From NCBI GenBank assembly GCA_938074745.1, contig CALJEJ010000012.1:1-53752 (forward strand): a stretch of DNA of 53,752 nt, in the 5' to 3' direction. The DNA is from an uncultured Endomicrobiia bacterium. Its GTDB lineage: Bacteria; Elusimicrobiota; Endomicrobiia; DTEH01. Under the pieces are notes generated by a model that was not told where the DNA came from, did no database searches, and saw only the letters and a list, made by a program, of their open reading frames with translations. Below, one piece after another: positions 35,916 through 44,193 of this stretch (positions within the stretch are counted from its first letter, which is position 1; each line of letters begins with the position of its first letter). The translations under genes and the position numbers were made by a program.

Positions 35916-36917
35916 ATGACTTTTGAACGACCATTATTATTGTTATTTTTATTACCTTTACCATTAATTTGGCGTTTTTTGTTATATAAGAAACAAAGTA
36001 TAACTATTAAATTCAGTAACACTTCACCATTAAACGAAATATTGAAATCTAAAAAACAAATCAGTTTAAAAAAATTGTCTAGTATATTAACTGTAATAAT
36101 TTTATCTTTGTTAATAATAGCAAGTTCCGGACCTAAAAAAGGTATTGTTACTAAAGAAGATACTAAACACGTAGTGGATATAATGTTATGTCTTGACACT
36201 TCCACAAGTATGTATGCACTTGATTTTAAACCCAAAAATAGGTTTGAAGTAGCACAAGCTGCTGCTAAAGAATTTGTCAAGTTACGTAAAGATGACCGTA
36301 TTGGAATTGTTTTATTTAGTGGTGTTCCTGTGTTACAATGTCCATTAACAACTGACCATAATGCAGTATTAAAAATGTTAGACAATGCCCATATAGGAAT
36401 TATAAAACTTGATGGTACAGCGATAGGTAGCGCCATTATGAGCTGTATTGCAAGAATGACTTCAGGCAGTACTAAAGAAAGTAAGTCTAAGGTAATAATT
36501 TTGCTTACTGACGGAAGAAATAATATGGGCGAGATAGACCCTATTACTGCAGCAAAAGCAGCACAATCGTGTGATATAAAGATTTACACTATAGGTTGTG
36601 GTACTGCTGGTGGTAAGTCGTTGTATATAATTGACGATCCTTTCTGGGGCAAACGCGAAGTATATCTACCACAGGACCTTGATGAACCTCTGTTAATCCA
36701 AATTGCAGATATTACAGGTGGAAAATATTTTAATGTAAGAACTAAAGAACAAATGTATGAAGTGTTTAAGGAAATAGATAAATTAGAAAAAACAGAAGTA
36801 AAAATGAAAGAATATACAGAGTATAGATATTTACATCAAGGATTTTTAATATTAGCATTTTTATTATTTGTCACGCGATTTGTGTTAGAAAAAATAATAT
36901 TTTTCAAAATACCATAA
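35916..36917 (+). CDS. batA: BatA, VWA-domain aerotolerance protein
   Basis: A 333-residue protein. An N-terminal TM pair (about 6-22 and 55-72) precedes a von Willebrand A domain with an intact MIDAS, D94-T-S-T-S98 (MLCLDTSTSMYA), and the expected GIVLFSGVPVLQCPLT and IILLTDGRNNMG. A final TM follows near residue 312-332 (HQGFLILAFLLFVTRF). VWA proteins bind metal-dependent ligands; the operon is associated with oxygen and envelope stress tolerance in Bacteroidetes and Leptospira. Confidence 0.92.
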   Translation: MTFERPLLLLFLLPLPLIWRFLLYKKQSITIKFSNTSPLNEILKSKKQISLKKLSSILTVIILSLLIIASSGPKKGIVTKEDTKHVVDIMLCLDTSTSMYALDFKPKNRFEVAQAAAKEFVKLRKDDRIGIVLFSGVPVLQCPLTTDHNAVLKMLDNAHIGIIKLDGTAIGSAIMSCIARMTSGSTKESKSKVIILLTDGRNNMGEIDPITAAKAAQSCDIKIYTIGCGTAGGKSLYIIDDPFWGKREVYLPQDLDEPLLIQIADITGGKYFNVRTKEQMYEVFKEIDKLEKTEVKMKEYTEYRYLHQGFLILAFLLFVTRFVLEKIIFFKIP

Positions 36918-36922
36918 ATGTT

Positions 36923-37942
36923 ATGAAATTTGTATATCCTTTTTATCTTTATTTACTAGCAGTGTTGGTTCCGTTGTTTATTGTAGTGGCTATAAAAATT
37001 TATAAAAAATACAAGAGAATAATTACTGTTTTTATTAATTTAAAGTTATTAAACCATATATGTTCTGTACCGCAGATTTTAAAGGTTTATAAAGTCCAAC
37101 TGTTAATATCAATTTTTATATTAGCAATTTTTTTATTCTCGTTAAGTTCACCGCAGTGGGGTATCGTACCTCAAGAAGTAAAAACTCATGGAGTAGATGT
37201 AATAATTGGTATTGATACTTCTAAAAGTATGTTAGCTGAAGATATAACACCTAATAGGTTAGAGTTTACTAAAAAAATAATTAATGTTTTATTAGACAGA
37301 TTACAAGGAAATAGAGTAGGTATAATAACTTTTGCAGGTATTGCATTTTATCAATGTCCATTGACTTTAGATATTGATGCGGCAAAATATTTATTATCAG
37401 TGATAGATACTGATATTGTTCCATATCCTGGGACAAAAATTGGTGATTGTATTGCAGAAACAATTCGTGTTCTGAAAGACCAGCCACATAAAGGAGGGAA
37501 AATATTAATTATTTTTACTGATGGTGAAGACCATGATTCCTCACCAGTACAACTTGCACAAGAAGCAAGGAAAAATGGTATTGTTATTTACACTGTAGGT
37601 GTAGGAACTCCTGAAGGTAGACCAATACCAATTCGCGATAATGCAGGAAATATAGTAGATTATAAAAAAGATAAATCTGGTAATATAGTAACCAGTAAAT
37701 TAAATGAAGAACTGTTAACACAAATTGCAAATATTACTAATGGTAGATACTACTCGCTTACTTATGGTGAACTGGGTATTGTAGAACAGTTGTATGACGA
37801 AATTGCTAATACGCAAAAAGTTGAGTTAAAAAGCAAAATTTATAACTTATATAAAAACAGATATCATTATTTTGTATATATTTTAATTTTTCTTTTTTTA
37901 ATAGAAATTTTTGTTCCGCCAAAATGGTTTGCTGAAATATGA
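36923..37942 (+). CDS. batB: BatB, VWA-domain aerotolerance protein
   Basis: A 339-residue paralogue of BatA: two N-terminal membrane helices, VWA MIDAS D98-T-S-K-S102 (VIIGIDTSKSML), AGIAFYQCPLTLDID, LIIFTDGEDHDSS and IYTVGVGTPEGRPIPI, and a C-terminal TM. Its stop overlaps batC by 4 bases. Start ATG 36923 in a TGTTATG context without a Shine-Dalgarno. Confidence 0.92.
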   Translation: MKFVYPFYLYLLAVLVPLFIVVAIKIYKKYKRIITVFINLKLLNHICSVPQILKVYKVQLLISIFILAIFLFSLSSPQWGIVPQEVKTHGVDVIIGIDTSKSMLAEDITPNRLEFTKKIINVLLDRLQGNRVGIITFAGIAFYQCPLTLDIDAAKYLLSVIDTDIVPYPGTKIGDCIAETIRVLKDQPHKGGKILIIFTDGEDHDSSPVQLAQEARKNGIVIYTVGVGTPEGRPIPIRDNAGNIVDYKKDKSGNIVTSKLNEELLTQIANITNGRYYSLTYGELGIVEQLYDEIANTQKVELKSKIYNLYKNRYHYFVYILIFLFLIEIFVPPKWFAEI

Positions 37943-38574
37943 AGAGGTTTATTCTATTACAAATTTTTTATAGTCTAATTATTGTGAACATAAGTTTTGC
38001 AGGTTTCAGCAAAGATATTAACCAAGGCAACAAACTTTTCCAAAAAGAAAAATATGATGATGCAATGGAGAAGTATCGTTCAGCTGAAATTAAAAAACCA
38101 GACTCTGCTGTTCTTTATTACAACCGTGGCAATGTGTTTTATAAACAGCAATTTTATGATGAAGCGATTAAGGAATATCAAAAAGCGTTGGGATATACTA
38201 AAGATAAATATGTAAAATCTAAAATTTATTATAATATGGGTAACACATACTATAAAATGGGGAATTTTGAACAAGCAAAAGAAATGTATAAACAATCTCT
38301 CTTACTTAATCCTGAAGATATAGACGCAAAATATAATCTTCAGTACATATTGTTAAATCCGAACCTTAAACCTCAACAAAAACAAACTTCTCAACAACAA
38401 AAAGAAAAAAATAAAAAACAAGATGAACAACAAAGCCAACAAAAAAAGAAGTTTATGAGCCAACAAGATGTTGCAAGATTACTAGAAATGAACGAACAAC
38501 AACAAAAACAGTGGCAAAAAGAAATGTTAAAAAAAATTAAACCAAAATTACCTGCTGTAGATAAGGATTGGTAA
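37939..38574 (+). CDS. batC: BatC, TPR protein with Gln-rich tail
   Basis: A 211-residue exported protein: signal peptide (1-22), three TPR units (EKYDDAMEKYRSAEIKKPDS, FYDEAIKEYQKAL, GNFEQAKEMYKQSLLLNPED), then a Gln/Lys-rich low-complexity tail from about residue 136 and a short helical end. Typical BatC; likely a scaffold for BatA and BatB. Confidence 0.88.
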   Translation: MKRFILLQIFYSLIIVNISFAGFSKDINQGNKLFQKEKYDDAMEKYRSAEIKKPDSAVLYYNRGNVFYKQQFYDEAIKEYQKALGYTKDKYVKSKIYYNMGNTYYKMGNFEQAKEMYKQSLLLNPEDIDAKYNLQYILLNPNLKPQQKQTSQQQKEKNKKQDEQQSQQKKKFMSQQDVARLLEMNEQQQKQWQKEMLKKIKPKLPAVDKDW

Positions 38575-38578
38575 TATT

Positions 38579-40387
38579 ATGAAGAAATTGATTTTGTTAA
38601 TAGTGCTGATTTTAATTTGTTATTATAATTTTGCTGAAATTACTATTACAGCTACTGTAGATAAAAATGTTATTTCTTTAGATGAACAGATAAATCTTCA
38701 GGTGACAGTCTCGGGCAATGTTACAACTTTACCTAATCCCAAACTGCCTGACTTATCTGATTTTCAAGTATACTCTTCTGGAAGAAGTCAAAACATCTCT
38801 ATTATCAACGGTCAGATAACTTCTTCTATAGTATTTAATTATGTCCTTTCTCCGAGAAAAGTAGGCGAGTTCACAATAAATCCTATAACAATTGAATACC
38901 AAGGAAAAATTTATCAAACACAACCAATTCAAATTAAAGTTGAAAAAACAATACAACAAAAATCGTTGCCTACAGAAAAAGATGTGTATAGAGGGACAAA
39001 GAAAGATATTTTTGTTGAAACCTTTGTAGACAAACATACTGTTTATGTAAATGAACAAATTACGCTCACTTTTAGGTTTTACACAAAAATAAATCTTTTA
39101 TCTCAGCCACAATATTCTCCTGCAGATACTACAGGTTTTGTAAAAGAAGATTTACCTCCGCAGAGAAATTTTTACACTATTATAAACGGTGAACGATATT
39201 ATGTCTCAGAAATAAAAACAGCGTTGTTTCCTGTAAGTTCAGGCAAATATGTTATTGGACCTGCTGTAGTAAAATGTGTAATTGAAGATTTTGATATAGA
39301 CAGATTTTTTTCTGACAGTTTTTTTAGACGATTTTTTTCTCAGGGTAAAGAGTTGGTGTTAAAATCTAACCCTATAGAAATTACTGTTTTACCTTTGCCA
39401 CAGCCACAACCACAGGATTTTAGCGGTTCTGTAGGAAAATTTGTGATAACATCTTCTTTAGATACCAATAAGTTAGAAGTTAACAACACAACTATGTTGA
39501 ATGTAAAAATTTCGGGGTTGGGTAATATTAAAAGTGTATCTTTACCTAAACAAATGATACAAAAAATTTTAGGTCAAGAATTTGTCGTTTTCGACCCAAT
39601 TATATCTTATGATATAAAAAAAGAAAATTATAAAGTCAGTGGAACAAAAATAATAAAATTTCCAATTTCTGCAACATCTCCAGGACAAAAAATTTTACCT
39701 GGGATAAGGTTTGTATATTTTAATCCTGAAACTCGTTCTTACGAAACTGCAGTATCAAAACCACTTATACTAGAAGTTACACCGTCAAAGACGTCTCTTG
39801 CTCAAGGGAAAAAATTTTCAATAGATTATCAACAAAAAAAATCTGACAAAAGTATACCTTTCAAACTGGAAGATATAAGATATATAAAGACAAATTTAAA
39901 CATAGTTAAACACAACACTATATCAACATCTGTTTTAATAATACTTCAAATTTTACCACTTTTAAGTTGGTTATCTTTTAGCAGTTACAAAATTTATTCT
40001 AAAAGTCGCAGTAAAGATGTTAAAAAACTGAAGTTTGTTTTTGCATTTAAAAACTTTAAAAAAAATATCCGTAAATTGAAATCCAATGCTGGAAAGTTAG
40101 AACCTAAAAATATAATGAACTCCTTATACACACTATTATTAGAATATTTAAATGACAAACTTTCTTTAACTTCTGACAAAGTGACTATTACTATTGATTC
40201 AGTAAAAGAATTTTTAGAAATAAAAAACGTTTCTTCAATAGTGATAAATGAATTTATAACTTTATGGGATGAAATAAATTTCTATAAATTTTCGCCTGCT
40301 ACAGTTGAAAATATAGATCTTAAAGAATTAATAACTAAAACAGAAAATATTGTTACAAAACTTGAATATGAACTACAAAAAATGTAA
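38579..40387 (+). CDS. batD: BatD, oxygen-tolerance protein
   Basis: A 602-residue protein with a signal peptide (about 1-20) and a beta-rich periplasmic region with several immunoglobulin-like repeats (ITATVDKNVISLDEQINLQV, VEKTFVDKHTVYVNEQITLTF-like text). A TM near residue 445-465 (STSVLIILQILPLLSWLSF) is followed by a cytosolic helical tail. This matches the BatD family. The last 20 bases overlap batE. Confidence 0.87.
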   Translation: MKKLILLIVLILICYYNFAEITITATVDKNVISLDEQINLQVTVSGNVTTLPNPKLPDLSDFQVYSSGRSQNISIINGQITSSIVFNYVLSPRKVGEFTINPITIEYQGKIYQTQPIQIKVEKTIQQKSLPTEKDVYRGTKKDIFVETFVDKHTVYVNEQITLTFRFYTKINLLSQPQYSPADTTGFVKEDLPPQRNFYTIINGERYYVSEIKTALFPVSSGKYVIGPAVVKCVIEDFDIDRFFSDSFFRRFFSQGKELVLKSNPIEITVLPLPQPQPQDFSGSVGKFVITSSLDTNKLEVNNTTMLNVKISGLGNIKSVSLPKQMIQKILGQEFVVFDPIISYDIKKENYKVSGTKIIKFPISATSPGQKILPGIRFVYFNPETRSYETAVSKPLILEVTPSKTSLAQGKKFSIDYQQKKSDKSIPFKLEDIRYIKTNLNIVKHNTISTSVLIILQILPLLSWLSFSSYKIYSKSRSKDVKKLKFVFAFKNFKKNIRKLKSNAGKLEPKNIMNSLYTLLLEYLNDKLSLTSDKVTITIDSVKEFLEIKNVSSIVINEFITLWDEINFYKFSPATVENIDLKELITKTENIVTKLEYELQKM

Positions 40388-41165
40388 AAGTTCTAAAATT
40401 AGCAGTCGGGTTTTAATAGTTGTGGGTTTTATATTAATTTATTCAGTAGGATATTCTGTTGACCTACAACCTACAGAAATATCTAATTTAAAATTATTGT
40501 TTAACCAATCTGTTGAATTATATTCAAAAGGAGAATACTCTGCTGCACGAGAAATATTAGAAAAAATTAATACACAATTAATTCAAAACCAGCTATATTG
40601 TGTGGGCGTGTTATACAATTTAGGGAATTGTTATTTTCGTGAGAACAAATTAGGTTGGGCAAGGTATTATTACGAACTTGCTAAACTTTTAGATTATCAC
40701 GATGCAGATGTAAACCACAATTTATATTTTGTAAAAAAAGTTTCCAATAATTTAGAAATGGAAAATGTGTTAACTAAAATTTTTTATTTTTTTTCATTAA
40801 AAGAATTGTACATAGGATTATTACTGTTCAATATAATGTTTTTTTTAACTTTAATTGTGTCTACGTTTTATACAACAGTTGTAGTGCGTAGATGGAGAAT
40901 TATTTTTTTTGTTGGGTTTGTATTTTTCTTAATTTGTTTTATAATAAGGTATAATCAAAATTTGCAAAAAACTGGTATTGTTGTAGAACCTACAAATTTA
41001 ACTTCAGAACCACGGGAAATTTTAAATATAAAATCAATTCCATTATCTGAAGCACGAAAAGTTGTTGTTCTGACACAAAAAGATGATTATTACGCTATAT
41101 ATCTGCCAAAAGAAAAAATTCAAGGTTGGGTAAAAAAAGATAGTGTAAGAATTGTAAAATTATAA
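40368..41165 (+). CDS. batE: BatE, TPR and SH3-like protein
   Basis: A 265-residue protein from ATG 40368; an in-frame TTG 18 bases earlier is a weaker choice. N-terminal TM or signal (about 13-33), TPR-like helices (SVELYSKGEYSAAREIL, LGNCYFRENKLGWARYYYELAKL), two TMs (about 143-160 and 175-195) and a C-terminal SH3-like domain (VVVLTQKDDYYAIYL, GWVKKDSVRIVKL). That order is typical of BatE. It ends the bat operon, 6 bases before the HIT gene. Confidence 0.85.
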   Translation: MNYKKCKSSKISSRVLIVVGFILIYSVGYSVDLQPTEISNLKLLFNQSVELYSKGEYSAAREILEKINTQLIQNQLYCVGVLYNLGNCYFRENKLGWARYYYELAKLLDYHDADVNHNLYFVKKVSNNLEMENVLTKIFYFFSLKELYIGLLLFNIMFFLTLIVSTFYTTVVVRRWRIIFFVGFVFFLICFIIRYNQNLQKTGIVVEPTNLTSEPREILNIKSIPLSEARKVVVLTQKDDYYAIYLPKEKIQGWVKKDSVRIVKL

Positions 41166-41171
41166 AAACAT

Positions 41172-41663
41172 ATGCAGATATTATGGGCACCGTGGAGAAT
41201 AAAATTTATCAAAACTCATAAAAAAATGCGTAGTTGTGTGTTCTGTAAGAAAATTAAAAGTAGAAACGATAAAAAGAATTATGTGGTTTATAGAAGCCAG
41301 CATTGTTGTGTAATGTTAAACTTATATCCCTACACTAACGGTCATGTTATGGTTATTCCGTATAGACATTTGAAAAATTTGTCTGAACTGTCCTGTGAGG
41401 AACTTCTAGATTTGTTTTCTACAGTGACAAAAATGACGGAAGTTTTAAAAAAAGTGTTAAAATGTGATGGTGTGAATATTGGGTTAAATTTAGGTAAAGC
41501 AGCAGGTGCAGGAATTGAGGGCCATTTACATGTTCATATAGTTCCGAGGTGGTTTGGAGATACCAACTTTATTTCTGTTATTAGTGAAACAAAAGTTATT
41601 TCTCAATCATTACAGGAAACATATCAACTACTTTCCAAGGAGGTGAAAAATTGTGACACATAG
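41172..41663 (+). CDS. HIT family protein (Ap4A phosphorylase-like)
   Basis: A 163-residue histidine-triad nucleotide hydrolase or transferase. The triad is H118, H120 and H122 in GHLHVHIVPRWFGDTNF. The N-terminal LWAPWRIKFI and the CVFCKK pair are typical of the FHIT/APA-like subgroup, which cleaves dinucleoside polyphosphates. Its end overlaps a short basic gene by 11 bases. Confidence 0.9.
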   Translation: MQILWAPWRIKFIKTHKKMRSCVFCKKIKSRNDKKNYVVYRSQHCCVMLNLYPYTNGHVMVIPYRHLKNLSELSCEELLDLFSTVTKMTEVLKKVLKCDGVNIGLNLGKAAGAGIEGHLHVHIVPRWFGDTNFISVISETKVISQSLQETYQLLSKEVKNCDT

Positions 41664-41784
41664 GTCTAAAAGTAAACAAAAGATTAGAAAACTTAAGATT
41701 AGGCAAAGATATAAAAGAAGATTAAAAAAGAAAAAAAAGGCTCAGAAAATTGCAATGTCACAACAACAAGAAAATCAAACTTAG
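41653..41784 (+). CDS. 43-residue basic protein, probably RNA- or ribosome-associated
   Basis: A short gene starting GTG 41653 behind CAAGGAGGTGAAAAATT, a nearly perfect Shine-Dalgarno inside the HIT gene. The product begins MTHRSKSKQKIRKLKIRQRY and continues with KRRLKKKKKAQKIAMSQQQ. Nearly half its residues are Lys or Arg in the first 33. It has no Cys, hydrophobic segment or signal. The composition resembles small ribosomal or RNA-binding proteins. The stop (41782-41784) is 28 bases before the phosphorylase start. The very strong initiation site argues that it is made. Identity unknown. Confidence 0.65.
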   Translation: MTHRSKSKQKIRKLKIRQRYKRRLKKKKKAQKIAMSQQQENQT

Positions 41785-41812
41785 TTTATTTCATTCTATT
41801 AAAGGAGGGGTA

Positions 41813-42592
41813 ATGAAGAAAAATAAAGAGTATCATATAGCCTTAAGTAAAGGTGATGTTGGCAGGTATGTACTGTTACCTGGGGATCCAGCAAGAACTG
41901 AACTTATTGCAAAATATTTTGACGAAGCCAAAGAGGTAGCGTTTAACCGCGAGTTTAGAACTTTTAGTGGATATATTACAGGTTATGATGGTAAAAAAAT
42001 AAAAATTTCCACAACTTCTACAGGTATTGGTTGTCCTTCTACAGCAATTTGTATAGAAGAGTTAGCAAGGATTGGTGCTGATACTTTTATCAGAGTAGGG
42101 ACTGCAGGGTCGTTGCAAAAAGAGGTTGATATTGGCGATGTAGTAATTTCTACGGCAGCGATACGTGAGGAAGGTACAACTCGACAATATATTCCGTTGT
42201 CATACCCAGCAGTGGCTTCACTTGAGGTAACCAATGCGTTAATTGAAGCAGCAAAAAAATTGAAATTTAGGTGGCATGCAGGAATTGTGCATTGTAAAGA
42301 TGCGTTTTATATTGAATCTGCGCCAGGTAGTCCTCCGTTACCTTTACAAGAAGAAAACGAATTGTTGTGGAAAGCGTGGGAACGTGGTAATGCTCTTGCT
42401 ACTTCAATGGAATCTGCAGCTTTGTTTGTAATTTCTTCAATAAGAAAACTTTCAGCAGGAGAGATTCTGGCAATTATAGGAGCGACTTGGTCTTCTGCAC
42501 CAATTGTAAAAAAAGTTGGTATTGAAGAAGCAATAAAGATTGCAATTGAAGCTGTAAAAATTATTGATTATAACCGAAAACAACACAAATAG
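41813..42592 (+). CDS. udp: Uridine phosphorylase-like nucleoside phosphorylase
   Basis: A 259-residue NP-I family enzyme that cleaves nucleosides with phosphate. YVLLPGDPARTELIAKYF, SVTSTGIGCPSTAI-like TSTGIGCPSTAICIEEL, FIRVGTAGSLQ, HCKDAFYIES and TSMESAALFV are typical of uridine phosphorylases; pyrimidine preference is inferred. ATG 41813 is fixed by the AAAGGAGGGG Shine-Dalgarno; upstream in-frame codons belong to the small basic gene region. Confidence 0.86.
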   Translation: MKKNKEYHIALSKGDVGRYVLLPGDPARTELIAKYFDEAKEVAFNREFRTFSGYITGYDGKKIKISTTSTGIGCPSTAICIEELARIGADTFIRVGTAGSLQKEVDIGDVVISTAAIREEGTTRQYIPLSYPAVASLEVTNALIEAAKKLKFRWHAGIVHCKDAFYIESAPGSPPLPLQEENELLWKAWERGNALATSMESAALFVISSIRKLSAGEILAIIGATWSSAPIVKKVGIEEAIKIAIEAVKIIDYNRKQHK

Positions 42593-42607
42593 CCAGGGTA
42601 GTTTTTA

Positions 42608-43453
42608 GTGAAAAAATTTTTATATTGCAGTGTTCAACTGAGACCTGTTCCGTTAAATATAGATAAAAATGTCCAAAAATGTGTATCTTGGATAAAAGAG
42701 ATATTTAGGCAAAACATTACTCCGCATTTAATAGTATTTCCAGAAACTGTTACTACTGGATTCTCGTTGTCTTCGGATAACAAAACACAAAAAATAAATA
42801 AAATTTATCTAGAACTAAAACATAAACTGCCAAAAATAATCCAGCTGTTCTCCACGTTAGCCAAACAGTATAACACGAATATTTTATTTCCAACTTACGA
42901 ACCTTCTAATGTTAAAAACAAGTTCTATAACAGTGTAATATTTATCACCTCTAAAGGAAAAATTGAGGGGATATATAGAAAAATATATCTTTTCCCTACA
43001 GAACACTGGAGTATAGCTGGTAGGAAAATTTCTTTGTGGAAGACGGAAAGTGTAAAATTTGGTTGTGTGATATGTTTTGACGGCGATTTCCCAGAACTTG
43101 TAAGAGAATATGCATTATCAGGCGCAGAGATGGTAATAAGACCTTCGGCCTTTCTTAGAGATTATAATATATGGAAACTTACTAATTGTAGTAGAGCTTA
43201 CGAGAACCAAATATATTTCTGTGCAGTAAATTCTGTAGGTACTGATTACGCAGGAAAAAGTTATTTTGGTCACAGTATGGTTATAGACCCTTATGCAAGG
43301 ATTGTTGTTTCAACAGGTGCTAATGAAGATGTTTTGTTGGCAGAAATTGAACCCAAAACTGGGTTAGAAACATCTAATATTATGAAAATTGATCATCTGG
43401 CATATATCAAGAAAAGAGGTTATATATATGAACAACTCAAAAAATGCTGCTAA
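42608..43453 (+). CDS. Carbon-nitrogen hydrolase (nitrilase superfamily)
   Basis: A 281-residue amidase-type nitrilase. The catalytic Glu-Lys-Cys triad is E46 (VFPET), K125 (GIYRKIYLFP) and C156 (GCVICFDGDFPE). The fold core includes YNSVIFITSKGKI and YFGHSMVIDPYA. The substrate is unknown; several family members hydrolyse omega-amides or carbamoyl compounds. GTG start at 42608. The last 26 bases overlap grpE. Confidence 0.88.
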   Translation: MKKFLYCSVQLRPVPLNIDKNVQKCVSWIKEIFRQNITPHLIVFPETVTTGFSLSSDNKTQKINKIYLELKHKLPKIIQLFSTLAKQYNTNILFPTYEPSNVKNKFYNSVIFITSKGKIEGIYRKIYLFPTEHWSIAGRKISLWKTESVKFGCVICFDGDFPELVREYALSGAEMVIRPSAFLRDYNIWKLTNCSRAYENQIYFCAVNSVGTDYAGKSYFGHSMVIDPYARIVVSTGANEDVLLAEIEPKTGLETSNIMKIDHLAYIKKRGYIYEQLKKCC

Positions 43454-44150
43454 AAAAGAAAATCCAGTTGAAGAAGTAATTAAACTTGCTCGTGAAGAAA
43501 AAATTAATGAAGAAGACCTTTTGCGACAGTCAATTGAGGAAAAAAATAAACTTATTAAAGAACAAGAGGATAAAATTAAACAGTTAGAGGAAAAAAATAA
43601 AGAAAGTTATAGACAAATACTTTCATTAAAAGCAGAATTTGAAAATTATAGAACCCGTGTTGAAAAAGAAAAACGTAAACAGTTTTTATTAGGTAAAATA
43701 TATGTACTTGAAGAACTTATTACGTTATACGAGACTTTTTTGCATGCTATAACTTCTATGAAAGACATAAAACCTTTGACTAATAAAGTTGCAACTAACG
43801 AAACCAATAACAGAGTTGATAATATTGTGGAGGGGATAAATTTGTTATATAAACAGTTAGAAAATTTTTTAAAAAAAGAGGGAGTTGAAAAAATTGACTG
43901 TGTAGGTGAGATGTTTGACCCGTTGCGACATGAGATAGTAGAGTATGAATACAACGATGATAAAGAAAAAGAAAATGTGATTGTTGCTATTGTTTCAAAT
44001 GGTTATTTGATAAAACACGATGGTGAGGAAATAGTTCTACGTCCTGCGAAAGTTAAAGTTATAAAACCCCATCCAGAAGAAACAAAAGTTGATACTGAAC
44101 CTACTGAACAACCTGATGAAAATGAAACGAATGTTGAAAAACAAAATTGA
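43428..44150 (+). CDS. grpE: Nucleotide exchange factor GrpE
   Basis: A 240-residue GrpE that releases ADP from DnaK. A long N-terminal coiled coil (about 30-95) is followed by EFENYRTRVEKEKRKQF and the C-terminal beta wing with GEMFDPLRHEIVEY and GYLIKHDGEEIVLRPAKVKV. Start at ATG 43428, preceded by GAAAAGAGGT, overlapping the nitrilase gene by 26 bases. A Glu/Thr-rich tail ends it. No HrcA gene or CIRCE element is adjacent. Confidence 0.92.
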   Translation: MNNSKNAAKKENPVEEVIKLAREEKINEEDLLRQSIEEKNKLIKEQEDKIKQLEEKNKESYRQILSLKAEFENYRTRVEKEKRKQFLLGKIYVLEELITLYETFLHAITSMKDIKPLTNKVATNETNNRVDNIVEGINLLYKQLENFLKKEGVEKIDCVGEMFDPLRHEIVEYEYNDDKEKENVIVAIVSNGYLIKHDGEEIVLRPAKVKVIKPHPEETKVDTEPTEQPDENETNVEKQN

Positions 44151-44193
44151 AAAAATTTAATAGAAAAAATTTTAAAACAAGGAGGGATGACTT

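Noticed and set aside
35894-36436. 180-residue reading frame on the minus strand under batA
   Set aside because: It lies opposite a recognisable VWA gene and has no start signal or family features. I treat it as a shadow frame, as with the other long minus-strand frames inside accD, the cyclase and dnaK.
43380-44193. CIRCE or other heat-shock operator ahead of grpE-dnaK
   Set aside because: I find no TTAGCACTC-N9-GAGTGCTAA palindrome in the region and no hrcA nearby.
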